Shown here: positions 34,601 to 44,301 of the stretch, one piece after another
Layout of the letters: every line of letters begins with the position of its first letter
Numbering within the stretch: position 1 is the first letter of the stretch
Assembly (NCBI GenBank): GCA_031270395.1
Contig: JAISXU010000026.1
Location: 1-62,257 of the forward strand
Reading direction: 5' to 3'
From: Oscillospiraceae bacterium
GTDB lineage: Bacteria; Bacillota; Clostridia; Oscillospirales; Oscillospiraceae
DNA: 62,257 nt
The notes under the pieces: model-generated
Databases searched by the model: none
The model's input: only the letters and a program-made list of their open reading frames with translations
What the model was told of the DNA's origin: nothing
Made by a program: the position numbers and the translations under genes

Positions 34601-37600
34601 ATGCCAGATTTCAACAAGGTTCTCGCCGCCAATCGCGGCGAGATTGCTATACGTATATTCCGGGCGTGCTTTGACCTCGGCTTGAGCACGGTGGCGATAT
34701 ACTCAAACGAGGACACCTACGGACTGTTCCGCACGGTCGCCAACGAGGCGTACCTGATCGGGGAGAACAAGAGTCCGCTTGGCGCGTACCTCGACATACC
34801 GTCTATCATTGAGATAGCCAGGCAGCGCCACGCCGACGCGATACACCCGGGCTACGGCTTCCTCTCGGAGAACGCCGATTTCGCGCGCGCGTGTGAGGAG
34901 GCGGGCATAAAATTTATCGGCCCGCCGTCCGACGTGCTCGCGCAAATGGGCGACAAGCTCAACGCAAAATCCATAGCCGTTAAGTGCGGCGTCCCCGTCA
35001 TACCTGGGACGACAGACCCGCTGCGCGACGCCGGAGACGCGCTCGCGAAGGCGGAGTCGTTCGGGTATCCGGTGATATTGAAGGCGGCGGCCGGCGGCGG
35101 CGGGCGCGGGATGCGCCGCTGCGACTCCCCGGAGGACGTCACGCGCGAGTTCGAGCTCGTCAAGAGCGAGGCAAAAAAAGCGTTCGGCAACGACGACGTC
35201 TTCATCGAGAAATTCCTGGTGGAGCCCAAGCATATCGAAATACAGATACTGGCGGACGAGCACGGCAATGTGGTGCATCTGGGCGAGCGCGACTGCTCGC
35301 TCCAGCGGCGATACCAAAAGGTGGTAGAGTTTGCGCCGGCGTTTTCCGTGCCGGGCGAGACGTTAGCCAGGCTGTATGAGGACGCCGTAAAGATCGCAAA
35401 GCGCGTGGGCTACCGCAACGCCGGCACGGTGGAATTTCTTGTGGATACGGACGGCTCGCATTACTTCATCGAGATGAATCCGCGTATTCAGGTGGAGCAC
35501 ACGGTGACGGAGATGGTCACGGGCATCGACGTCGTGCGCGCGCAGATACTCATCGCCGAGGGATACCCGCTCAGCCACCCCGACATCGGGCTGACGTCGC
35601 AGAAGGACGTGCGCCGGAACGGGTTTGCCATCCAGTGCCGCGTCACCACCGAAGACCCCGCCAACAACTTCGCGCCCGACACGGGCAAGATCACCGCGTA
35701 CCGCTCAGGCGGCGGCTTCGGCGTCAGGCTAGACGGCGGCAACAGCGCCACGGGCTCCACCATCTCGCCGTACTACGACTCGCTGCTCGTAAAGGTGACG
35801 GTCTGGGACAACACGTTCCCCGGCGTGTGCCGCAAGGCGTCGCGCGCCATTAACGAGCTGCGGATACGCGGCGTAAAAACGAATATACCCTTTGTGACAA
35901 AAATACTCCACCACCCGCAATTTTTGCAGGGCACTTGTCATACGAAGTTCATCGACGACACGCCCGAGCTTTTTGAATTCGACGACTCGCGCGACCGCGC
36001 GACGCGCGTGCTCAAATTCATCGCCGGCATACAGATGGCGCGCGGCGACGCCGAGAGCGCCCAGCTCACGGACCCGCGTCTGCCCGCGCCGGGAACGCCG
36101 CCCGGGGAGGGATTGAAGCAGCTTCTCGACAGAGACGGCCCGGACGCCGTAAAAAAATGGGTTCTGGAGCAGAAAAAGCTGCTCATATGCGACACGACGA
36201 TGCGCGACGCCCACCAGTCGCTCGTCTCGACGCGTCTGCGCACGCGCGACATGACGGAGGTCGCCGGGAGCGTGTCCGAAATCCTCGCCGACTGCTTCTC
36301 CCTCGAAATGTGGGGGGGCGCGACGTTTGACGTCGCTTACCGGTATCTGCACGAGTCGCCGTGGGAGCGCCTCGACAAGCTCCGCGCGCGCATACCGAAT
36401 ATCCCCTTGCAGATGCTGCTCCGGGGCGCCAACGCGGTAGGGTATTCAAATTATCCGGATAATCTCATACGCGCGTTCATCGCGGAGGCCGCGCGCGGCG
36501 GCATTGACGTGTTCCGTGTCTTTGACTCTCTCAACTGGCTGCCCGGCATGGAGATCGCTATGGAGGAGGTGCTCAGGCAAAACAAATTCTGCGAGGCGGC
36601 CATGTGCTACACGGGCGATATTTTAGATTCCAGCCGCGATAAGTACACGCTAAAATACTACATCGACTTCGCGAAGGAGCTCGAGCGCCGAGGCGCGCAC
36701 TGCATAGCGATAAAGGATATGTCGGGATTGCTGAAGCCGTACGCCGCGAAAAAGCTGATCGGCGCGCTTAAACAGGAGGTGGGGCTGCCGGTACACTTCC
36801 ACACGCACGACACGAGCGGCAACCAGATAGCGGCGTATATTCTTGCGGCGGAAGCCGGGGCGGATATCGTCTCAGCCGCCATTTCCTCCATGTCCTCGAT
36901 GACGTCGCAGCCCTCCATGAACTCGCTCGTGGCGGCGCTCGAGGGTACGCCGCGCGATACGGGCCTCAATTTGAACAGACTTCAGGAACTCGACAACTAC
37001 TGGGCGGACGTGCGTCTGCGCTACGGAAAATTCGACTCGGGGCTGCAATACCCCATGACGGAGATATACCGCTATGAGATACCCGGCGGCCAGTACACAA
37101 ATCTGTACCCCCAGGTCGTCTCGCTCGGGCTGGGCAGCCGTTTTGAGGAGGTCAAGGAGATGTACAAGACCGTCAACGATATGCTGGGCGACATCGTCAA
37201 GGTGACGCCATCCTCAAAGATGGTGGGCGACTTGGCTATATTCATGGTGCAGAACAATCTGACGCCCGAAAACGTGGTCAGCCGCGGGGAGTCCCTGACG
37301 TTCCCGGACTCCGTGGTGAGCTATTTCAAGGGAATGATGGGCCAGCCCGCGTGGGGCTTCCCGCCGGAATTACAGCGCGTGGTACTGAAGGGCGACGAGC
37401 CGATAACCTGCCGCCCCGGAGACCTGCTTGCGCCCGTCGATTTTGACGGCGCGCGCGCCGAGATGGGCAAGTTCATGCGCGACCCGACGGAGCGGGACAT
37501 AATATCATGGCTGTTGTACCCGAAGGTGGTTCAGGACTATCAGCAGCATCAGCGGGAGTACGGATATATCTCCAATCTGTCAAGTCAGGTCTTTTTCAAC

Positions 37601-38017
37601 GGTCTTAACATCGGGGAGACGACAAAGATCGACATTGAGGACGGCAAGACGCTCGTCATAAAGTATCTCGGACTTGGCGACGCGAACGACGACGGCACGC
37701 GAAACGTGCAATTCGAGCTGAACGGTATGCGCCGTGAGGTGGCGGTGAACGACCCGGAGGCCGTCGTCGGCGCGGGCCACGCGCGGCTCGCCGACCCGGA
37801 GGACAAGAGCCACGTCGGCTCGCCGATTCCGGGCATGATCTCCAAGCTGAGCGTGAAGCAGGGCGACGCCGTCAGGGAGAATCAGGTAATTGCCGTGGTG
37901 GAGGCGATGAAGATGGAGATAAATATCGCCGCGCGTATGTCGGGAATACTCGACGAGGTGCTGGTCTCCGACGGGCAGACGGTAACGGCCGGCGAGCTCC
38001 TTGCGATAATAAGATAA
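34601..38017 (+). CDS. pyc: Pyruvate carboxylase
   Basis: 1138-residue biotin enzyme making oxaloacetate from pyruvate, bicarbonate and ATP. Domains in order: biotin carboxylase (residues 1-450; KVLAANRGEIAIRIFRA, ATP-grasp GGGGRGMR, EMNPRIQVEHTVTE), carboxyltransferase with the metal site (about 530-800; DTTMRDAHQSL, HFHTHDTSG), the PYC/OADA domain, and biotinyl domain with the lysine in EAMKME near residue 1100. AAGGAGG lies 7 nt before the ATG. Single-polypeptide form as in most Bacillota. A perfect hairpin ends the transcript. Confidence 0.97.
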   Translation: MPDFNKVLAANRGEIAIRIFRACFDLGLSTVAIYSNEDTYGLFRTVANEAYLIGENKSPLGAYLDIPSIIEIARQRHADAIHPGYGFLSENADFARACEEAGIKFIGPPSDVLAQMGDKLNAKSIAVKCGVPVIPGTTDPLRDAGDALAKAESFGYPVILKAAAGGGGRGMRRCDSPEDVTREFELVKSEAKKAFGNDDVFIEKFLVEPKHIEIQILADEHGNVVHLGERDCSLQRRYQKVVEFAPAFSVPGETLARLYEDAVKIAKRVGYRNAGTVEFLVDTDGSHYFIEMNPRIQVEHTVTEMVTGIDVVRAQILIAEGYPLSHPDIGLTSQKDVRRNGFAIQCRVTTEDPANNFAPDTGKITAYRSGGGFGVRLDGGNSATGSTISPYYDSLLVKVTVWDNTFPGVCRKASRAINELRIRGVKTNIPFVTKILHHPQFLQGTCHTKFIDDTPELFEFDDSRDRATRVLKFIAGIQMARGDAESAQLTDPRLPAPGTPPGEGLKQLLDRDGPDAVKKWVLEQKKLLICDTTMRDAHQSLVSTRLRTRDMTEVAGSVSEILADCFSLEMWGGATFDVAYRYLHESPWERLDKLRARIPNIPLQMLLRGANAVGYSNYPDNLIRAFIAEAARGGIDVFRVFDSLNWLPGMEIAMEEVLRQNKFCEAAMCYTGDILDSSRDKYTLKYYIDFAKELERRGAHCIAIKDMSGLLKPYAAKKLIGALKQEVGLPVHFHTHDTSGNQIAAYILAAEAGADIVSAAISSMSSMTSQPSMNSLVAALEGTPRDTGLNLNRLQELDNYWADVRLRYGKFDSGLQYPMTEIYRYEIPGGQYTNLYPQVVSLGLGSRFEEVKEMYKTVNDMLGDIVKVTPSSKMVGDLAIFMVQNNLTPENVVSRGESLTFPDSVVSYFKGMMGQPAWGFPPELQRVVLKGDEPITCRPGDLLAPVDFDGARAEMGKFMRDPTERDIISWLLYPKVVQDYQQHQREYGYISNLSSQVFFNGLNIGETTKIDIEDGKTLVIKYLGLGDANDDGTRNVQFELNGMRREVAVNDPEAVVGAGHARLADPEDKSHVGSPIPGMISKLSVKQGDAVRENQVIAVVEAMKMEINIAARMSGILDEVLVSDGQTVTAGELLAIIR

Positions 38018-38047
38018 GGAATAGCTTCAGCGAAGCTATTCCTTATC
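38013..38047. terminator. Bidirectional terminator between pyc and the oxidase operon
   Basis: Perfect 16-bp inverted repeat GATAAGGAATAGCTTC (38013-38028) and its complement (38032-38047) with a 3-nt loop, overlapping the pyc stop codon, between two convergent genes. Confidence 0.75.
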
Positions 38048-38086
38048 GCGGCGGGTGGTATAAAACGGGCGGCGACGCGCGAAGCG

Positions 38087-39220
38087 CTATATCTTCGCCT
38101 TGAATCTGTCGTAGTCAAACGCCGATATATCCAGCGTGGTCGCCTCGCCCGCCGCCAGCTCCGCCAGAAGCGTGCCGACGACCGGTGAAATGCCGAAGCC
38201 GTGTCCGGAAAACGCGCATCCGAAAACGAGTCCCGGCGCCTCGTCCGCGCGCCCGATAACTGGCACGTGGTCGGCGCATTCGTCTATCCAGCCCGCCCAC
38301 GTGCGGACTATCTTTGTCCGGCTCAGAGCGGGAAAGTACCCCAAAACGGCGCGGCACACGCTGGACGCCGTTATACTGCGCGACGTCGGAGTACCCTCGC
38401 TGGCGCAGTACGCCTCATAGCCGGACGACCCTCCGAAAACAAACGAGCCGTGAGCGCTCTGGTGTCCGTAGAAATCCGCCATAGCGGTTCCAAGCATCTG
38501 GCGGAACATCGGCGGCGCGTCCTCCGTGACGACGACCTCCATCAAAAACGGAGACATGGGTATATCAAAGCCGAGCCCCTGCGCTATCACCCTGCTGTCA
38601 TACCCGGCGATGAGCATAATCGTGTCGCCCTCATATACGCCGTTATCTGTGACTACCTCTCGCGCACGCCCCCGTACCTTGCGTATCTCCAGTGCCCGTA
38701 CGCCCGTGATGAAGCGCGCGCCATTGCGTCGGGCGGCCCTGTAATACGCGAGCGTGACGAGCATAGGGTTTGCGTGCCCGTCGGTGGGACACCACCCGGC
38801 GCCGACGACCTCGTCGGAGAGATAAGGGCATATCTCGCGCGCCTCCTTTGCGTCCACCATGCGCATATCCAACCCGCCGGCGTTGCAGCTTGCCGTCAGT
38901 CCGCGCAGAATCTTCAGATGCTCCTCCGTCTTGCCGAGGCGCAGATTGCCCTCCTGACAGTATTCGACGTCCATTCCCAACTCGTCGGAGAGCGACGGCC
39001 ACAGATTGCGCACGCCGTACATCGCCAGAGGCAATTCCCGCGGGTCGCGTCCGGACTGCCGCACTCCCCCGCCGTTCCTCGACGAGCCCCCGTTGCCGAT
39101 ATAGTCGCTTTTCTCCAGCACTATGACCGATATGCCTTTTTTCGTCAGGTAGTACGCCGCGGCGCTGCCTATGGCGCCCGCTCCTATTATTATCACATCA
39201 GCCGTATTCGTATTCATCAT
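38087..39220 (-). CDS. FAD-dependent amino-acid oxidase (DAO family), catalytic subunit of a multi-subunit dehydrogenase
   Basis: About 377 residues. N-terminal FAD-binding DVIIIGAGAIGSAAAYYL with the Rossmann GxGxxG, then the DAO signature GGSSRNGGGVRQSGRD, and the C-terminal GCAFSGHGFGISPVVG. This pattern is shared with HcnC, sarcosine oxidase beta, proline dehydrogenase beta and opine oxidase subunits, which oxidise an amino or imino acid. Last of four coupled genes; its ATG overlaps the stop of the preceding gene in ATGATGA. Substrate cannot be told from sequence. Confidence 0.88.
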   Translation of the reverse strand: MMNTNTADVIIIGAGAIGSAAAYYLTKKGISVIVLEKSDYIGNGGSSRNGGGVRQSGRDPRELPLAMYGVRNLWPSLSDELGMDVEYCQEGNLRLGKTEEHLKILRGLTASCNAGGLDMRMVDAKEAREICPYLSDEVVGAGWCPTDGHANPMLVTLAYYRAARRNGARFITGVRALEIRKVRGRAREVVTDNGVYEGDTIMLIAGYDSRVIAQGLGFDIPMSPFLMEVVVTEDAPPMFRQMLGTAMADFYGHQSAHGSFVFGGSSGYEAYCASEGTPTSRSITASSVCRAVLGYFPALSRTKIVRTWAGWIDECADHVPVIGRADEAPGLVFGCAFSGHGFGISPVVGTLLAELAAGEATTLDISAFDYDRFKAKI

Positions 39221-39543
39221 ATCCCGGGCGCCTCCCTTCCGAATATCTCCATCTCCAGCGGTCTCATAGGCGCGCGGGCCGTCGCGTCGTCGAGCTCCGC
39301 CGCAGAGATATTGAGCTCGCGCGCTATTATGGCCCTGACGAGTTTGCCGCACGTCTGACCCTGACACAGGCCCATGCCGCACCGTAAAAACCGCCTTACC
39401 TCATGCAAATTAAACATTCCGTCGTGTACCGCGCGCCTGATCTCGCCTTTCGTTATCTCCTCGCAGCGGCAGATTATCCTCCCGTCGTCGGACGCCGATT
39501 GAAACACGCCGAGATCGCGCGCCCTGTCGCATACACCGCTCAT
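39217..39543 (-). CDS. BFD-like [2Fe-2S] protein
   Basis: 108 residues. Cysteines in CRCEEITKGEIRRAV and RCGMGLCQGQTCG form the four-cysteine set of the bacterioferritin-associated-ferredoxin-like [2Fe-2S] domain. In HcnB-type oxidases this domain is fused at the C-terminus of the FAD subunit; here it is a separate gene coupled at both ends by 4-bp overlaps. Likely an electron-transfer subunit between the two flavoproteins. Confidence 0.85.
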   Translation of the reverse strand: MSGVCDRARDLGVFQSASDDGRIICRCEEITKGEIRRAVHDGMFNLHEVRRFLRCGMGLCQGQTCGKLVRAIIARELNISAAELDDATARAPMRPLEMEIFGREAPGI

Positions 39544-41132
39544 AACCGCTCACCCCGTTTCCAGAATCTCGCTCTGCCACATTCGGATTTCGGAACCTTG
39601 AACGTCAGCAGACTCGTATGATCAAACGCGGGCGACACGCGGACGTCCACCACCTCGGCGTCGCAAATCACGTTGCCGGCGCGGTCGAGAGCCCTGCCCC
39701 GCTCGCCCTTGGCGGGCAGGGGGATGAACTCATACGGTGCCGTCACCGTGGCGTACCCCCCGCCCGCGTCCTCGTTCACAAGGAATACGGCCTGTCCGGA
39801 GCACGACGCCACGCACTGCCCGCAGCCGATACACTTGGCCGACTCGTTTATCGCGGGCAGCGACACGATGTTCGCGCCGACGGCTATGCAGCCCTTTGGA
39901 CACGCGTCCTGACACGGGTTGCACGGAATATTCTGCGTACACTCGATGACGGGATGAACGCCGGGCAGGGTCTTCACGCCCGGGTACCGCACCGCCTCCG
40001 CGTCCGAGAGATACCCGTTTTCCAGCAGACTGACGGATATATCAAACCCCTCGTCCGTTTTTTCAAACGTCTTGCCGCGGTTTTTCGGCGCGAACATGCC
40101 CTCGCGCAGACTCGCGAGCGCGCGCTCAAGTCCGGTAAGTCTCCGCTCGAACTCGCTTTCGTCTATAAACCCCAGCCTGCGCGCTGCGGCGGCGCCCGAG
40201 ATGCGACCCTCGATCATCGCGGAGCTCGCCTCCTCTATGCCGGATACGTCGCCGGAGCAGTATATCCCGGGTATTGACGTCTCGCCCGTAATCTCGTCGC
40301 AGACCGGCAGTCTCCCGCCGCCCGGCGCGGGCTCGTGCATCTCGCAGCCCGCCATCTGCACGAGACGCGTCGAGGGCGACAGTCCCACGGCTATGCAGAT
40401 AGTGTCCGCGTCGAAGTGCTTTTCGGTTCCGGGAATAATGTTCCATTTCGCGTCCGTGCGGCCTATAACGGCGCCCGTGACGCGGTCGTCCCCCTCTGCC
40501 CTGATTATGGTGTGCGACAGATAGAACGGTACGCCGCACCGCGCGAGCTTTGCCGCGTGGACGCCGTACCCGCCCACGCGCGGCGCCGCGTCAATGACGG
40601 CGGCGAGCTCGCAGCCCGCCTGAAGGAGCTGGAACCCGACCACGAGTCCGACATTGCCGCTGCCGAGCATCAGCACCCTGCTGCCGGGCCGCACGCGGTT
40701 TATATTCATCATTGTCTGCGCGGCGCCCGCGCCCATGACGCCCGGAAGCGTCCAGCCGTCAAATGTCACCATATTTTCAGACGCGCCCGTAGCCACCACG
40801 ACGGTATCGCCTCTGAAACGCGCCGTCTCCGCGCCATTCAGGTTTACGGCGACCTCCTTGCCGGCGTACAGGCCGATAACGGGCGAGTTCAAAAACACCT
40901 TTACGCCCAGGCCCTCGGCCTCGCGCAGAAGCTCCTCGCCGATGTCATAGCCGCGGATCTTGGCCTTGTGCTCCTTCGAGCCGAAAAACTTATGTATCTG
41001 CTTGAATAACTGTCCCCCCGGGCGCGCGTTCTCGTCAAAAACCGCGACGCTCAGACCGTGCGACGCGGCCTCGGCCGCCGCCGACAGCCCGGCGGGTCCC
41101 GCGCCTATCACGATCAGATCGTATCTTGTCAC
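39540..41132 (-). CDS. FAD/NAD-linked oxidoreductase with ferredoxin-type clusters (HcnB/OoxA-like)
   Basis: 530 residues. Two dinucleotide-binding folds: LIVIGAGPAGLSAAAEA at the N-terminus and VLMLGSGNVGLVVG near residue 160, plus ATGASENMV and YCSGDVSGIEEAS typical of Pyr_redox_2 proteins. After residue 390 it carries a dicluster ferredoxin segment with CTQNIPCNPCQDACPKGC and CIGCGQCVASCSG, which normal HcnB proteins lack. GTG start at 41132 with GGAGGAG upstream; overlaps the neighbouring genes at both ends. Probably passes electrons from the oxidase subunit to NAD(P) or ferredoxin. Confidence 0.87.
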   Translation of the reverse strand: MTRYDLIVIGAGPAGLSAAAEAASHGLSVAVFDENARPGGQLFKQIHKFFGSKEHKAKIRGYDIGEELLREAEGLGVKVFLNSPVIGLYAGKEVAVNLNGAETARFRGDTVVVATGASENMVTFDGWTLPGVMGAGAAQTMMNINRVRPGSRVLMLGSGNVGLVVGFQLLQAGCELAAVIDAAPRVGGYGVHAAKLARCGVPFYLSHTIIRAEGDDRVTGAVIGRTDAKWNIIPGTEKHFDADTICIAVGLSPSTRLVQMAGCEMHEPAPGGGRLPVCDEITGETSIPGIYCSGDVSGIEEASSAMIEGRISGAAAARRLGFIDESEFERRLTGLERALASLREGMFAPKNRGKTFEKTDEGFDISVSLLENGYLSDAEAVRYPGVKTLPGVHPVIECTQNIPCNPCQDACPKGCIAVGANIVSLPAINESAKCIGCGQCVASCSGQAVFLVNEDAGGGYATVTAPYEFIPLPAKGERGRALDRAGNVICDAEVVDVRVSPAFDHTSLLTFKVPKSECGRARFWKRGERL

Positions 41133-41455
41133 AACAGCTCCTCCCCTCCGCTTCGAACGCCGACGCCGTACTGCGTCCGCACGGTCATACCGTCCTCCAG
41201 AGGCGTCACGCACGTGCGCACGTTGGGCTGCCCGTTGACTATCATCACGCAGTCGGTACACCGCCCGATGGCGCAGAATATTCCGCGCGGGGAGTGATAT
41301 TTTTTTGTGTAGCGGTGAATCACGACGGAAGCGGCCCGCAGCGCTGCCGCTATCGGCTCCCCCTCGAAGCCGGACAACTGCTTTCCGTCAAAATCAAACG
41401 TAACCGGTTTTCCGTGGGCCGGTTTTCCGAGGATCGGGTGATCCGCCAATCGCAT
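41129..41455 (-). CDS. HcnA-like [2Fe-2S] ferredoxin subunit
   Basis: 108 residues. Ferredoxin fold with FDFDGKQLSGFEGEPIAAALRA and the cluster ligands in GIFCAIGRCTDCVM plus VRTCVTP. This is the small subunit of HCN synthase/opine oxidase/sarcosine oxidase alpha-type complexes. ATG at 41453-41455 is chosen because the preceding frame lacks protein character; an AGGGGG site stands about 14 nt upstream. First gene of the four-gene operon. A -10-like TATTAT and a GC-rich hairpin occur in the 180 bp upstream. Confidence 0.85.
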   Translation of the reverse strand: MRLADHPILGKPAHGKPVTFDFDGKQLSGFEGEPIAAALRAASVVIHRYTKKYHSPRGIFCAIGRCTDCVMIVNGQPNVRTCVTPLEDGMTVRTQYGVGVRSGGEELL

Positions 41456-41633
41456 ATGCACAAGCCTGCCCCCTGAAATCAAACTGTCGGACGTCAAAGA
41501 AGCCCGCGGCCCTGGAGTAAGGCCGGGACTTCTCTGTCCTCGCGTATAATACCGCGCGCGGGACGCCTGCGGATTGTAAAAATCGGAACCACGCCGGCGT
41601 CCGCCGCGCCCCGGACGCCGCAAACGGAATCAG

Positions 41634-41843
41634 CTACGCCACAACGTCGTACCCCTGATCCTCAATCCCCGCCTTTATCGCGTCGAGGGCGCTGAGCGCC
41701 GGGTCGTACGTCACGGTCACCTTGCCGCCGTCCAGATCGACCGTCACGTCAGTCACTCCGGGCAGCGCGCTCACCGCGCCCGTCACGGCCTTTACGCAGT
41801 GCTCACATGACATGCCCTCCACCTTGATGATATCCTTTGCCAT
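41634..41843 (-). CDS. CopZ-like heavy-metal-associated (HMA) protein
   Basis: 69 residues, a single HMA domain with the metal-binding GMSCEHCVKAV at residues 10-20. Such proteins carry Cu(I) or related ions to P-type ATPases. AAGGGGG precedes the ATG. No copper ATPase or CsoR regulator is next to it; the neighbouring oxidase operon is unrelated in function as far as can be seen. Confidence 0.9.
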   Translation of the reverse strand: MAKDIIKVEGMSCEHCVKAVTGAVSALPGVTDVTVDLDGGKVTVTYDPALSALDAIKAGIEDQGYDVVA

Positions 41844-41984
41844 TACCTTTACCCCCTTGTCGATTTATTGCTCCACAGCAAGAACCCCGGTGGTCAGTAT
41901 AAATCATTCGGTAAAAATGTCAAGCTGTGCGCGAGGGAAGAATCGTTTCCCTGAATCATTTTGTTTGTCACGGCCTCGCCGTAT

Positions 41985-42300
41985 CGTCCTCACGCGCTAC
42001 GCTTCGTCCGCACGGACTGCGCTAAGCTCGGAGCGTCGTATCGTCCTCACGCGCTACGCTAAGTCTCGCTTTCGTCCGCACGGACTATGCTAAGCTCGGA
42101 GCGTCGTATACTCCGCTCCTCGCCCGCTCCGTCGTGCGTCCTCTCCGAAACGAACCCACTTCGCCCCGGCTTCGTTTCGGCTTTGGGACGTGGGTTGCGT
42201 AAAGCCGAAAGCTCGCTCGCTTCGCGGTTCGTCCTCTCCGAATCGCAACCGCTACGCCCCGGCTTCGTTTTGGCTTTGGACGTCGTTCTTGCGCCAAAGC
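41985..42300 (-). repeat. Module B repeat cluster, stand-alone
   Basis: Several partly overlapping units: GTCCGCACGGACT...GCTAAGCTCGGAGCG repeated twice (about 42005 and 42078), CTCCTCGCCCGCTCCGTCG, and two GTCCTCTCCGAA blocks each followed by a hairpin around GGCTTCGTTT. The same units appear inside family A copies A2 and A4 and at 3176-3325. A degenerate CGTTTGT/ACGG hairpin lies just left of it (41958-41983). No gene is present between 41844 and 42413 (about 570 bp). Confidence 0.75.
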
Positions 42301-42413
42301 GAAAAGGACGTAAGAGCGAAAACGAGTGTAAACGAAATTATTCAGGAATGGACACGGTGTACGGGGAACAGACAAAATATTTTGCCGCTGCCGTCAAACA
42401 AACGGACGCAAAA

Positions 42414-43349
42414 TTATAGCGGAGGGGTCGTTGATAACAGAGCATTTGCGATCGACTCAACATCCGCCGCGTCCGCCGCGCTGAATACGCGCGCCGCGGG
42501 GGTAATACGGGAGATCAGTCCGGACAGCGTCTTGCCGGGCCCCGCCTCGATGAACGTATCGACGCCCGCGGCGAGCATGTTTTCCACGCTTTGGCGCCAC
42601 AGTACGGGACTGCGTAGTTGGCGCGCCAGCGTGTCGGCCGCGCCGCCGTCTTCGCCGTACGGCCGCGCCGTGAGGTTCGAGTACACCGGGACGGCGGGAG
42701 GGGATATGGTATATTTTTCCAGCTCCGTCCTGAATAAGCCGGACGCCTCCGCCATAAACGGCGAGTGGAAGCCGCCGCCTGTCGCGAGCGGCGCTACCCG
42801 CCCCCCGGCCGCTTTCACGCGGGATTTTAATTCATCCAGAACCGCAGTGCCGCACGAGACGACCACCTGCCCGGGGCAGTTGAAGTTTACGGCGTACGCG
42901 CCTTCAAGCTCGCCGCAAAGGGCGATAACAGTCGCGTCGTCGAGCTTGAGAACCGCCGCCATCGCCGCGGGACGTGCGTCCGCGGCGGCGCGCATGAGCG
43001 AGCCGCGGGCGCAGACAAGTCTGAAGCAATCGTCATAGGGCACCGCCCCGGCAAACGCGAGCGCCGCGAGCTCGCCTAGCGAAAAGCCCGCGAGCGCGTC
43101 GGCGCGGACGCCGGCCTCGCGCAGCGCGGACGCGGAAGCGAGAAGGGCGCACCAAAGACACGGCTGCGTGTTGTCGGTACGCAAGAGCTCGTCGGCGCCG
43201 CCCTCAAAGCACTGGCGTATTGTGCCGGGCCGTATAGCCTCCGCCGTCTCGAACACCTCGCGCGCGGCGGGACTCGTCTCATACAGCGATTTGCCCATGC
43301 CCGTACGCTGCGCCCCCTGTCCGGGAAACACGAGGGCTATCTTACCCAC
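42414..43349 (-). CDS. fabD: Malonyl-CoA:ACP transacylase
   Basis: 311 residues. Transfers malonyl from CoA to ACP in type II fatty acid synthesis. VFPGQGAQRTGMGKSLYE at the N-terminus, the active-site GFSLGELAAL (Ser near 91) and the His in the GGGFHSPFM segment near 200 are all present. GTG start at 43349 overlaps fabK by 13 bp. Last gene of the fab cluster; module B sequence follows and no fabG or fabF is next to it. Confidence 0.95.
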   Translation of the reverse strand: MGKIALVFPGQGAQRTGMGKSLYETSPAAREVFETAEAIRPGTIRQCFEGGADELLRTDNTQPCLWCALLASASALREAGVRADALAGFSLGELAALAFAGAVPYDDCFRLVCARGSLMRAAADARPAAMAAVLKLDDATVIALCGELEGAYAVNFNCPGQVVVSCGTAVLDELKSRVKAAGGRVAPLATGGGFHSPFMAEASGLFRTELEKYTISPPAVPVYSNLTARPYGEDGGAADTLARQLRSPVLWRQSVENMLAAGVDTFIEAGPGKTLSGLISRITPAARVFSAADAADVESIANALLSTTPPL

Positions 43350-44284
43350 TTGCCGGCCCCCGCAAGTATATCCCCGGCCTGCCGCGCAAGCTCCGCGACG
43401 ATCTCGGCCGCCGGCTGCCTCCGCGTGACCATACCGGCCGCCTGACCCGCCAGAAAGCACCCGCGTTCGGCGTCGCCCTCGATCGCCGCGAGGCGCAGCG
43501 CTCCGACAGCGAGCTCCTCCAGAGCCTCGTCCGATACGCCGCTGTCGTATTCCGCTTTTGAGTACGCGAGTGTAAACGGCGTCTTCAGACTGCGCACGGG
43601 ATGTCCGAGTCTCCTGCCCGTGACTATAGTGGCCCTGTCGCCCGCCTTAATTATCTTATCCTTATAATTATCGTGTACGGGACACTCGTCCGCCGCGAGG
43701 AAGCGCGTGCCGAGCTGTACGCCCCGCGCGCCGAGCGCGAACGCCGCGGCCATGCCGCGCCCGTCGGCGATGCCCCCCGCCGCGATCACGGGAACCGAGA
43801 CGGCGTCGCACACCTGCGGGACGAGCGTAAGCGTGCTCGTATCGCCGACGTGGCCGCCGCTCTCGCCGCCCTCCGCAATCACGGCGGACGCGCCCGCGCG
43901 CTCGACGAGCCGCGCCATAGCCACGGACGCCACGACCGGGACGACGCGCGCGCCGGCGCTTAGCCACATGCCCATGTACCTTGACGGATTGCCCGCGCCT
44001 GTGGTCACTACGGCGACGCCGCGTTCGGCGGCCGTCCGGGCGACCTCGTCCGCAAACGGACTCAGCAGCATGATGTTCACGCCGAACGGCTTATCCGTAA
44101 GGGAACGCGCCACGTCAATCTGTCCGGCCAGATAGTCCGGATCGGCGTTCATGGCCGATATGACGCCCAGTCCGCCGCCGTTCGATACCGCGGCGGCGAG
44201 CCTTCCGTCGGAAACCCACGCCATGCCGCCCTGCAGAATCGGATATTCTATTCCGAGCAGCTCACAAATCGGAGATTCAATCAT
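43337..44284 (-). CDS. fabK: Enoyl-ACP reductase II (FMN-dependent)
   Basis: 315 residues of the nitronate monooxygenase/FabK TIM-barrel family. MIESPICELLGIEYPILQGG is the family's opening; VITTGAGNPS-like VVTTGAGNP, AEGGESGGHVG and PVIAAGGIADGRG form the FMN-binding sites. In this genomic context (fabH-acpP-fabK-fabD) the enoyl-ACP reductase role is nearly certain. It replaces FabI, as in streptococci and many Clostridia. Confidence 0.93.
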   Translation of the reverse strand: MIESPICELLGIEYPILQGGMAWVSDGRLAAAVSNGGGLGVISAMNADPDYLAGQIDVARSLTDKPFGVNIMLLSPFADEVARTAAERGVAVVTTGAGNPSRYMGMWLSAGARVVPVVASVAMARLVERAGASAVIAEGGESGGHVGDTSTLTLVPQVCDAVSVPVIAAGGIADGRGMAAAFALGARGVQLGTRFLAADECPVHDNYKDKIIKAGDRATIVTGRRLGHPVRSLKTPFTLAYSKAEYDSGVSDEALEELAVGALRLAAIEGDAERGCFLAGQAAGMVTRRQPAAEIVAELARQAGDILAGAGKWVR

Positions 44285-44301
44285 AAACCCGGCGGCTCCG
44301 A

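Noticed and set aside
42190-43038. Open frame of 282 codons on the plus strand starting in module B
   Set aside because: Mostly antisense to fabD and starting in a repeat; no domain.
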